Assembly (NCBI RefSeq): GCF_024347675.1
Contig: NZ_AP024881.1
Coordinates: 1,612,001 to 1,676,000 of the forward strand
Reading direction: 5' to 3'
DNA length: 64,000 nt
Origin: Vibrio ishigakensis
GTDB taxonomy: Bacteria > Pseudomonadota > Gammaproteobacteria > Enterobacterales > Vibrionaceae
Position 1 is the stretch's first letter; every line of letters begins with the position of its first letter. Below are positions 56,804 through 64,000 of this stretch, in pieces. A program made the translations under genes and the position numbers. The notes below the pieces were generated by a model. That model did no database searches, was not told the origin of the DNA, and worked only from the letters and a program-made list of their open reading frames with translations.

Positions 56804-59068
56804 ATGCACAACCAGATTACTCCAATCCATGAGCACAAAAAATACTGGGCAGAGTGCTTCGGCACGGCTCCATTTTTGCCTACCAGTCGCAAAGAGATGG
56901 ACGCTCTTGGTTGGGACAGTTGTGACATTATTATCGTGACCGGCGATGCCTATGTTGACCATCCAAGCTTTGGTATGGCTATCATCGGCAGACTGCTCGA
57001 AGCGCAGGGCTTTCGCGTCGGCATCATTGCTCAGCCAAGATGGAACAATAAAGACGACTTTATGTCTCTTGGTAAGCCTAACCTCTTCTTTGGCATTACT
57101 GCGGGTAACATGGACTCCATGATCAACCGCTACACCGCTGACCGTAAACTGCGTCACGACGATGCCTATACCCCTAATAATGAAGGTGGCAAGCGCCCGG
57201 ACCGTGCAACCCTGGTTTACTCTCAGCGTTGTAAAGAGGCCTATAAAGAAACACCTATCGTTCTAGGTGGTATAGAGGCAAGCCTTCGCCGTATCGCTCA
57301 CTACGACTACTGGTCGGATAAAGTACGTCGCTCAGTGCTGTTTGACGCAAAAGCAGACCTGCTTCTATTCGGTAACGCAGAGCGTGCGCTAATCGAAGTA
57401 GCCCATCGCCTTGCTGATGGCGAAGATATGTCGACCCTGACCAATATCCGCGGTACCGCAGTTAATCTTGCCGAGGTGCCAGAGCGTTACACCGTCATCG
57501 ACTCAAGCCGCATCGAAAAACCGGGTAAGGCTTTCGTGCCGACCAACCCTTATGTGGTTGAAGAAAATTGCAGCGATAAAGCGACAGAGCAAAGCGACGT
57601 GGTCGAAATTAAACCTGCTGTCGCGCGCCCTTCTCGCCATGATGCCACCAACTCTGTGGTTCGTATCCCGGCATTTGAAAAGCTGAAAAACGACCGAATT
57701 CTCTACGCTCACGCAAGCCGTATCATGCACCTAGAGACCAACCCGCACTCGGGCCGTGCTCTAGTACAAAAGCACGGTGATCGCGAGCTTTTGGTAAACC
57801 AACCGCCAATCCCACTTTCTACTGAAGAGATGGACTATGTGTTTGGTCTGCCGTACGCGCGTGTACCACACCCTATGTATGGCAAGGCGAAGATCCCTGC
57901 CTATGACATGATCAAGACCTCAGTTAACATCATGCGTGGCTGTTTTGGAGGTTGCTCATTCTGCTCTATTACAGAACACGAAGGTCGAATCATTCAAAAC
58001 CGCTCTCAAGAATCTATCTTGGAAGAACTAGAAGACATCAAGCGCAAGGTACCAGGCTTTACTGGCACTATCTCTGACTTGGGCGGTCCAACGGCGAACA
58101 TGTATCGCCTTGGCTGTAGCGTACCTAAGGCAGAAGAAACCTGTCGTCGCCCATCGTGCGTTTTCCCGGGTATCTGTAGCAAGCTAAACACAGACCACAA
58201 ACACACCATCGACCTGTATCGCGCTGCGCGTAAGGTAGATGGCATCAAGAAGGTGATGATCGCCTCTGGTGTGCGCTATGACCTTGCTATCGAATCGCCA
58301 GAGTATGTGAAGGAGCTAGTGACGCACCACGTAGGTGGCTACCTGAAGATTGCTCCCGAGCATACCGAGAAAGGCCCTCTGGACAAGATGATGAAACCAG
58401 GCATGGGTACCTATGATCGCTTCAAAGAGATGTTCGAAAAGTACTCGAAAGAGGCTGGTAAGAAACAATACCTGATCCCTTATTTCATCTCAGCCCACCC
58501 GGGTACCGAAGATGAAGATATGGTAAATCTGGCAATGTGGCTTAAATCGAATAACTACGAGTGCGATCAGGTTCAGAACTTCTACCCATCGCCTATGTGT
58601 AACGCAACGGCCATGTATTACTCAGAAACCAACCCACTTAAGCGCGTGAAATATAAAAAGCGCGAAGAAGTACCTGTGGCTAAGGGTGAGCGTCAGCGTC
58701 GTCTACACAAAGCCCTGCTTCGCTATCATGATCCAGATAACTGGCCAATGATCCGTGAAGCCCTTATCAGCATGGGTAAGAAATACTTAATTGGTGACAA
58801 GCCAGGATGTCTAGTGCCGGCAGAAGACATAGATAAATCTACTCCTGCTCAGCGTCGTAAATCTGGTCGTCACGGTGCCAATCGCTTTGCCACCAAGCAC
58901 ACCAAGAACCAGCCAGATATTCGTAACCCGAAATCAAATGGCAAGCCGAAAACAAACGGTTCTTCAGCTGGAAACAAACAGCAAGGTGGTAATAAAGGCG
59001 GTCAAGGTAAGCCAGCGGGCAACAAGGCCCATCAAGGCAAACCGGCTAGACCTAAGCGCAGAAGATAA
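56804..59068 (+). CDS. YgiQ family radical SAM protein
   Basis: The 754-residue protein matches YgiQ (E. coli 739). The N-terminal domain shows [17 protein letters not shown] and [22 protein letters not shown], read in parts. The radical SAM cluster ligands are in [19 protein letters not shown] (C-x3-C-x2-C). A further cysteine group ([20 protein letters not shown]) and [12 protein letters not shown] follow. The C-terminal 60 residues are a low-complexity, basic, Asn/Gly/Lys-rich tail that varies between species. The reaction is unknown. AGAGG precedes the ATG. Confidence 0.9.
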   Translation: MHNQITPIHEHKKYWAECFGTAPFLPTSRKEMDALGWDSCDIIIVTGDAYVDHPSFGMAIIGRLLEAQGFRVGIIAQPRWNNKDDFMSLGKPNLFFGITAGNMDSMINRYTADRKLRHDDAYTPNNEGGKRPDRATLVYSQRCKEAYKETPIVLGGIEASLRRIAHYDYWSDKVRRSVLFDAKADLLLFGNAERALIEVAHRLADGEDMSTLTNIRGTAVNLAEVPERYTVIDSSRIEKPGKAFVPTNPYVVEENCSDKATEQSDVVEIKPAVARPSRHDATNSVVRIPAFEKLKNDRILYAHASRIMHLETNPHSGRALVQKHGDRELLVNQPPIPLSTEEMDYVFGLPYARVPHPMYGKAKIPAYDMIKTSVNIMRGCFGGCSFCSITEHEGRIIQNRSQESILEELEDIKRKVPGFTGTISDLGGPTANMYRLGCSVPKAEETCRRPSCVFPGICSKLNTDHKHTIDLYRAARKVDGIKKVMIASGVRYDLAIESPEYVKELVTHHVGGYLKIAPEHTEKGPLDKMMKPGMGTYDRFKEMFEKYSKEAGKKQYLIPYFISAHPGTEDEDMVNLAMWLKSNNYECDQVQNFYPSPMCNATAMYYSETNPLKRVKYKKREEVPVAKGERQRRLHKALLRYHDPDNWPMIREALISMGKKYLIGDKPGCLVPAEDIDKSTPAQRRKSGRHGANRFATKHTKNQPDIRNPKSNGKPKTNGSSAGNKQQGGNKGGQGKPAGNKAHQGKPARPKRRR

Positions 59069-59072
59069 AACT

Positions 59073-59098
59073 AAGGCATCCAATTGGATGCCTTTTTT
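59073..59098 (+). terminator. Intrinsic terminator after ygiQ
   Basis: Perfect stem AAGGCATCC-AATT-GGATGCCTT with a run of six T. Confidence 0.9.
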
Positions 59099-59159
59099 AT
59101 GGTTCTTCGCGGATTAGCAGGTACAACTACGACTTCAGATTCGTGTACTCGCTCTGCCA

Positions 59160-59425
59160 GTGATGCATGGCAAGTCGCCGTAAATACCTCCCTGTAGGCT
59201 TGATTTCGGCATCCATGCCTCAAACACTTGCCCTGCACCACAGCCTGCCGCTCACAACTCCGAGATATCAGCAATGACTTTGAGACTTACTAATCTGGGG
59301 TTCCCAATGATGCAACTCCTGGAGAGTGATTGATGGAGCAAGGTGTCGCTCGCAGGGAGGCGAGCGTCAAGCGCCCACGGATGGGTTCACCGCGGCCTTG
59401 TGAATCAATCGCTCGGAGGAAGTGA
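59160..59425. repeat. Dispersed repeat-like element with two opposed arms (unclassified)
   Basis: The left arm contains TAAATACCTCCCTGTAGGCT and CGGCATCCATGCC (59180-59219). I recall this kind of sequence as a frequent intergenic repeat in marine gammaproteobacteria. The right arm, in the other orientation, has CGCAGGGAGGCGAGCG and CCCACGGATGGGTTCACCGCG (59351-59393). No coding potential. Naming would need a genome search. Confidence 0.35.
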
Positions 59426-59489
59426 CTGACTCAGAAGGAATTTTCACGCCCCCCCTAATCTACGATGAACCTTTTTATTGCTAAACCGC

Positions 59490-62018
59490 TTACTCGTCTC
59501 CAGCCCAAGCTCGATTAGGCTCATGGTGGGTAGGCTCAAATCGATGCAAGAACGCAGGCAAAATAAGTAGGCTAAAGCAGAGTACAGCGGTCAACGCCAC
59601 CGTTAGCAAGAACCCGATAGAGTGCATGCCTTGATGCTCTGCCAGCGTCAAAGCGCCAAAGGTTGCAATGGTGGTTAAGCAGCTAATCAGCGTTGCCTTA
59701 GGCGTCGATGAAGAGAAGAAACGAGTAATAGTCTGCTCGTGTCTAAAACGCTTCACGATATGGATGCCGTTATCCACCCCTAGGCCAAAGATAAGCGGCA
59801 CTACTATGATGTTGGCCATATTGAGGGACTGACCAAACCAATGCGCTATGGCTAGGGTCGTGGTTGTGGTCAGAAGAAGAGGTATAAAGATAAAGATGAT
59901 ATCCAGCTTATAGCGCACGCTGAAAAGTAGGATCACGGTAATACCTGCCAAAGAGATAGCTATAGCGGTATAGAACGCCTTAACAATGATCTTACCCACC
60001 TGCTGCTCAGCCACTGCACGACCGGTCGCATCAGGCACCACACTTTGCACCGCTGAGATAAAGGCGTTCAATTCAGACACGTCACGCATATCGCCAGATG
60101 GCGTCACTGACACCAGCCATTTACCATTGGCTGAGATGTAGTTATCAAAGATAGAGTCTGGCAAGTCAGCAACCGTAGGCGCTACCACCTCGCTTTGTCC
60201 TGAAAGGTCTGGCAGCTCTGCGGTCAAATACCCCAGCAACTGGCTTTGCGGGATATCTCGCTCACCATTCCAGCCTAGTAGCGACAGATGAGAGCCATAT
60301 TTATCTAAAAAGGCATCCAGCGATAGGGTTGAGATCTGACTTGGATCTGGCGTGGCACTTTCTCTCAACTCCGCTACTCGAGCATCAAAGTCCGTCGGCA
60401 TAAAGCTCATTGCGCTCACGGTATTGGTCACCTCAGGCATGGTCTCAAGCTTTGCTTGCCAATCTAGTGCCTGTTTCTCGTCATCTGCAACCGCAAACAG
60501 TTGATAACTCGAACCCAGCTTGTTGTCTTGCAGCCATTGCAGGGTCTCGACAGACTCCGAACGCTTGTTTTTTAGTACCAGAGTCGAGAAATCAAATTGG
60601 AATTTACTCGCAACAACGCCAGTTACCACGGCACCAAACAAGGTTAAGACGATAATTCTACTATGACGACGAGCAATAAACTCACTCAGATCCAGCGCTA
60701 GTTTGCTACGTTTAGCATTAGCAACCTTAACCTTCGGATAGCCAAAAAACTGGAAGAAAATCGGAATAATTAGGAAGGTAGCGAGCAAACCAAGAACCAT
60801 GCCAGCGGCCGAGATAATGCCAAGCTCTCCTAGTCCGGTATAAGCCGTTGGGTAGAAGCTCAAAAAGCCGATAGCAGAAGAGAGTGCGCACAGGCCTAAA
60901 GGTGAAATACAGTGCAAGATAGAGAGCTTCAAGCTCTCATCGTTATCATAGCCCTTGAGTCTCTGCTCGTAGATATGCAGACTGAGATGCACCGCAAAAT
61001 CGACCCCAAGGCCAATAAAAATCACCATAAACACGATGGAGATGGTATTAAACGCACCCACCAGCAGAAGACCTGTGGCAAAGGTCCATACCAAGCCCAC
61101 TATCACCGCCAGATAGCTGGCTAGAATAATGCGCAAAGAGCGGATACCTATGGCCAAAATGGCAATTAGGCTTACCAGCGAAACCGTACCCGCCAGAGCG
61201 ACACTCTCATTTGCATCTTGTATCTCATCGTAATCCAGCGCGGTTTGCCCTGTCACTCGAACCTGAACACCGTTGGCTACATCCGCCTGCTCTATGGTGT
61301 CATGCACCGTTTGCATAATGAGTTTATTTGGCTCAGTGGCGTTAAAGTCCGGGTGGGCGTTCAAGTTGATCACATACCCTTTTGGCTTCTCCACATTAGA
61401 GAATAAGACTTCCTGCCAATCGACATTTTGTTGATTAAGAGCTTCGACTAGAGGTTGCAAGAGTGTCGTGGCCTCTTCCGCGCTCAGTTCATTGGAGCTA
61501 AGTTTTTCATCTAAACCACCTAGATAAGGCTCGATACTCTGATATTGAGCCGATACCATGAGATCCGGCAATACTAGTGACAGACTCTGTTTCAGATCCT
61601 CAAACTCGCTTTTAGACAAGAATCCCAGCCCATATTTTTCAAACCAGTCATAAGTAGAGGGGGCAAACACCTCACTGAACAGCGACTGCTTTTCAAAGGC
61701 ATGTGCGAGCTCTTCGGTTACTTTGGCATTAGCTAGGCTATCCTCGCCCGAGATCACCACTACCACGTTTCCTGACTCAGGGAACTCTTTCTCTACGGCA
61801 TCTAGATTGTCACGCCACTCCCCTTGTTGCTTCACAAGGTCACTGAGGTCGGCGTTCATCGCAAAGTGAGTCTTGCCATAATAGGCGGCACCTGCTGTAA
61901 CTAAGATAAGTAACAGGGCCAAAAGTTTTGGGAAACGGATGATGATATTGGTGAAAGCTTGCAAAGACCTGAGCCTCAAATAGAAACGAATAAAAGCGCG
62001 GAAATTATTGAACAGCAA
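59490..62018 (-). CDS. MMPL/RND-superfamily exporter
   Basis: About 840 residues with the duplicated RND/MMPL layout: an N-terminal helix (LLALLLILVTAGAAYYG), a periplasmic domain (55-260), helices with FMVIFIGLGVDFAVHLSLHIYE, a second periplasmic domain and VPLIFGLGVDNGIHIVKRF. The two GLGVD(F/N) proton-relay motifs are typical. Members export lipids, hopanoids or siderophore-like molecules. No ATG lies near the N-terminus: TTG 62018 is the first in-frame start, and a TTG 18 codons later has GAGG nine bases before it. The exact start is open. Confidence 0.85.
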   Translation of the reverse strand: MLFNNFRAFIRFYLRLRSLQAFTNIIIRFPKLLALLLILVTAGAAYYGKTHFAMNADLSDLVKQQGEWRDNLDAVEKEFPESGNVVVVISGEDSLANAKVTEELAHAFEKQSLFSEVFAPSTYDWFEKYGLGFLSKSEFEDLKQSLSLVLPDLMVSAQYQSIEPYLGGLDEKLSSNELSAEEATTLLQPLVEALNQQNVDWQEVLFSNVEKPKGYVINLNAHPDFNATEPNKLIMQTVHDTIEQADVANGVQVRVTGQTALDYDEIQDANESVALAGTVSLVSLIAILAIGIRSLRIILASYLAVIVGLVWTFATGLLLVGAFNTISIVFMVIFIGLGVDFAVHLSLHIYEQRLKGYDNDESLKLSILHCISPLGLCALSSAIGFLSFYPTAYTGLGELGIISAAGMVLGLLATFLIIPIFFQFFGYPKVKVANAKRSKLALDLSEFIARRHSRIIVLTLFGAVVTGVVASKFQFDFSTLVLKNKRSESVETLQWLQDNKLGSSYQLFAVADDEKQALDWQAKLETMPEVTNTVSAMSFMPTDFDARVAELRESATPDPSQISTLSLDAFLDKYGSHLSLLGWNGERDIPQSQLLGYLTAELPDLSGQSEVVAPTVADLPDSIFDNYISANGKWLVSVTPSGDMRDVSELNAFISAVQSVVPDATGRAVAEQQVGKIIVKAFYTAIAISLAGITVILLFSVRYKLDIIFIFIPLLLTTTTTLAIAHWFGQSLNMANIIVVPLIFGLGVDNGIHIVKRFRHEQTITRFFSSSTPKATLISCLTTIATFGALTLAEHQGMHSIGFLLTVALTAVLCFSLLILPAFLHRFEPTHHEPNRAWAGDE

Positions 62019-62201
62019 ATCCTAGTGCGCAACGGCAACGAGTGCAATGATCTGAGTTTCAAATTTCGTTAGCAAAAGAGTCATATAACCTTCACTTATC
62101 CCCTGCACACTGAATTTTCCCACTCGCTGCATGTTTGTCTGCCTTGTGTAAAAGCCCAACAACTCGCTACAAAAACGAACTCAAAAGGTCAACAAACCCT
62201 A

Positions 62202-62990
62202 ATGAAAAGCTTAAAGCGCTACCAGTATGAGCGTTACGCGGTGTTATGTCGCCTCGCCTATCCCCGCGTGTTCAAACAGACCGCTTTTGGCTTTGACCCG
62301 AATGGACAAAGGGTTGTACGAAACGTGCAAGGCAAGATCATGGCACGCATCTTATGGACCAAGAGTCGGAGCGAAGTCATTGTGGTATTAAAGGGCTCCC
62401 ACAGCGTCAAAGACTGGCTATTAACCCTAGCCTTCTGGCAACGAGGTTGCCACAAATGGCAGCTCGATTATTCCATTCATGCGGGGTTCCACTATCTATT
62501 GTCCCAAGAAAGCCCACCGTCTCACAAATCAGACAAACTCGGCCAGTCGGTATTCGAACGGATTGTCGATATCGTCGAGCCACTAATAGAACAGGGTATG
62601 CGGGTCGCTATTACCGGTCACTCCTCCGGTGGTGCTATAGGTTGCATCCTAGGTGATTATCTTGAACAAAGACATCCAAAATCCATAAAACGCATTGTCA
62701 CCTTTGGTCAGCCTGCTGTAGGAAATTGGCATTTTAAGAAACGCTACACCCTCTCTCACCGCACCTATCGCGTCTGTTGCGATCTGGATATCGTCACCTT
62801 CTTGCCACCTGTTCCCCTTGCCTACTGGCACGTGGGCAAGATGCTGTGGCTGTATAACGGTCGCATCTACGAAAATACGCCTACTGCAATACGTTTCGGA
62901 CGCTCTATTGTTAGCTGGCTGATACGTCCCTTCTCCTATCACCTGATGAGTAAGTACATACGAAATAAAGACTTCTTTGATGACAGATAG
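62202..62990 (+). CDS. Class-3 lipase family alpha/beta hydrolase
   Basis: The 262-residue protein has the Lipase_3 fold. The nucleophile elbow is AITGHSSGGAIG (Ser in G-H-S-S-G). The oxyanion strand lies around VVLKGSHSVKDWL, the catalytic Asp in CCDLDIVTFLPP and the His in AYWHVGKMLWL. It has no signal peptide, so it would act in the cytoplasm or be exported by another route. It would hydrolyse acyl esters; the substrate is unknown. The ribosome-binding site is poor. The cryptochrome gene begins 64 bases further on the same strand. Confidence 0.82.
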   Translation: MKSLKRYQYERYAVLCRLAYPRVFKQTAFGFDPNGQRVVRNVQGKIMARILWTKSRSEVIVVLKGSHSVKDWLLTLAFWQRGCHKWQLDYSIHAGFHYLLSQESPPSHKSDKLGQSVFERIVDIVEPLIEQGMRVAITGHSSGGAIGCILGDYLEQRHPKSIKRIVTFGQPAVGNWHFKKRYTLSHRTYRVCCDLDIVTFLPPVPLAYWHVGKMLWLYNGRIYENTPTAIRFGRSIVSWLIRPFSYHLMSKYIRNKDFFDDR

Positions 62991-63054
62991 TCTGATCGCT
63001 GTCTGTTGTTGGTGCGTAAAGTTAAACAGTGCAAACGAGCAGTGGAAAGCAAAA

Positions 63055-64000
63055 ATGAAAAAGCGCATAGGACTTATTTGGTGTGGGGCAGATTGTCGAA
63101 TTGAAGACAACAACCTACTCATCCGCGCAGCGCGAGACGTAGAAAGTCTCATCTGCGTATACCTTCCATACCAGAGAATAAGCGGGCAGGATTCTGAAAT
63201 GGGATTCGGTCGCTCGGAGCACAACAAGCGATTTGAGCATCAGTCTGCGGCGAATCTCGCTCAGTCTTTGGCGAGTTTGGAGCAGGTCTTGTACAAACCA
63301 TGCGACCTTACAGAGCTAGCAGGCATAATCAAAAGCCAGAATGTGACGGACCTATACCGAGCCTTCCATCCAGGTGACTATGAAAAAGAAGCGCTTCAGC
63401 ACTTAATGGAGCTCTTCGATTTAGAACTTCACACCGCTTACTCGCTGTCTCTGTTTCACGAAGGCCAATTGCCATTTAGCAAGGAAAGGCTACCAAAAAC
63501 CTTCACTCAATTTAGAAAACGAGTTGAAAACCTTGCCGTCGTTCGCCCACTGCCCTCACCAGATGCTCTTCCGCAACACATTGATCTAGCTATTCCGCGT
63601 GTCTGCATGCTATCCGAGGTCAACGCCTCTATTTTCTACCACTTCAATGGTGGTGAAGCGCAGGCAAAAGCGCATCTTGAGAGCTACTTCGACTCTCAAC
63701 GTCCTCAGACCTACAAGCTAGTTCGAAACGAGCTAGATGGATGGGACAACTCAACCAAGATGTCGCCGTGGCTGGCCCAGGGTAACCTGTCCCCGCGCCA
63801 AGTGTGGTATGAAGTTAACAATCACGAAGCCCATCACGGTGAAAATGACTCAACCTACTGGATTAAATTCGAACTTCTTTGGCGCGAATTCTTCCATTGG
63901 TATGCTCATTGGCATGGCAGAGACCTATTTAAATCATCGGGTTTGAAAGAAAACGAGCGAGACTGGGGTCAAGATGAGAGAGTCTTTGAAAACTGGTGCT
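63055..64000 (+). CDS. Cryptochrome-DASH/photolyase family protein (3' end missing)
   Basis: The open frame from ATG 63055 runs off the right edge after 315 codons. It starts with a photolyase alpha/beta domain (KKRIGLIWCGADCRIEDNN) and enters the FAD domain: RNELDGWDNSTKMSPWLAQG, then NLSPRQVWYE and STYWIKFELLWREFFHWYA, read in parts. The last motifs are typical of cryptochrome-DASH enzymes, which repair cyclobutane dimers in single-stranded DNA or act as blue-light sensors. GGAAAG lies about eight bases before the ATG. Gene name cryD/phr cannot be fixed from a partial sequence. Confidence 0.85.
   Translation, partial: MKKRIGLIWCGADCRIEDNNLLIRAARDVESLICVYLPYQRISGQDSEMGFGRSEHNKRFEHQSAANLAQSLASLEQVLYKPCDLTELAGIIKSQNVTDLYRAFHPGDYEKEALQHLMELFDLELHTAYSLSLFHEGQLPFSKERLPKTFTQFRKRVENLAVVRPLPSPDALPQHIDLAIPRVCMLSEVNASIFYHFNGGEAQAKAHLESYFDSQRPQTYKLVRNELDGWDNSTKMSPWLAQGNLSPRQVWYEVNNHEAHHGENDSTYWIKFELLWREFFHWYAHWHGRDLFKSSGLKENERDWGQDERVFENWC

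Larger units (their letters stand above)
59069..59489. other. 421-bp gene-free region with a repeat-like element
   Basis: After the ygiQ terminator, this gap holds no gene I believe in. Most of it (about 59160-59425) has the character of a non-coding dispersed repeat, described separately. A C-run (TTCACGCCCCCCCTAATC) precedes the MMPL gene's stop. Confidence 0.5.

Noticed and set aside
59071..59274. 67-codon minus-strand open frame after ygiQ
   Set aside because: Falls in the terminator and the repeat-like element; Cys/His/Arg-rich composition is typical of translated repeats.
62649..63227. 192-codon minus-strand open frame spanning the lipase and cryptochrome genes
   Set aside because: It overlaps two well-supported genes on the other strand and has no family resemblance.
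63737..63946. 69-codon plus-strand open frame near the right edge
   Set aside because: It is an out-of-frame shadow of the cryptochrome-DASH coding region, which is open from 63055 to the edge.

Overview
The window looks like a stretch of the main chromosome of a Vibrionaceae bacterium, most likely a Vibrio. The base composition is moderate. It contains trxB-cydD-cydC, serC, maeA, sanA, maoP-hdfR, rimK and ygiQ in typical gammaproteobacterial form. It also has two ERIC-like palindromic repeats of the Vibrio type, many marine-Vibrio DUF families, and a cryptochrome-DASH gene at the right edge. I see no tRNA, rRNA, transposase, integrase, CRISPR array or prophage gene.

Layout. 0-2 kb: end of a peptide/glutathione-type ABC importer operon on the minus strand. 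2.2-3.9 kb: small genes, with a META-domain lipoprotein gene bracketed by two ERIC-like repeats. 4.4-8.7 kb: malic enzyme, SanA, and a translationally coupled pair on the minus strand (a PF10014-type 2OG-Fe(II) dioxygenase followed by a class-V PLP enzyme that lacks the desulfurase cysteine). 9-14.1 kb: trxB, cydDC and a DUF302 protein. 38-49 kb: Atm1-type exporter, I78-like lipoprotein, dehydrogenase plus divergent LysR regulator, serC, a YdgA-like protein, a cNMP-binding sensor kinase with its receiver, and small membrane proteins. 49.5-64 kb: Omp85-like barrel, two paralogous lipoproteins, maoP/hdfR, the rimK-aspartoacylase-rimB operon, ygiQ, an MMPL exporter, a class-3 lipase and the start of a cryptochrome/photolyase.

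The most distinctive part is 14.4-37.9 kb. Two large paralogous sensor kinases have periplasmic solute-binding-protein domains in tandem (three in one, two in the other), a PAS domain and NarX/UhpB-type kinase cores. No regulator gene adjoins either of them; one LuxR/NarL-type response regulator lies at the right end of the block. Between them lie envelope and transport genes: NhaD, GltS, a patatin-like lipoprotein, an RND tripartite pump, outer-membrane phospholipase A, two beta-barrel proteins, an HlyD-like adaptor with a DUF3302-like partner, an unknown membrane protein and a short HPF-like protein. Five intergenic regions in the block share clusters of a short motif, TACYAGT or its complement ACTRGTA, often extended as TTTACTAGT. 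I infer, without proof, a local regulon in which two ligand-sensing kinases feed one regulator that controls envelope, lipid and ion-transport genes through this motif. This is the best candidate here for an undescribed system.

Limits: all families are assigned by eye from residue patterns. Exact domain edges, several start codons and all functions of hypothetical proteins remain unproven.
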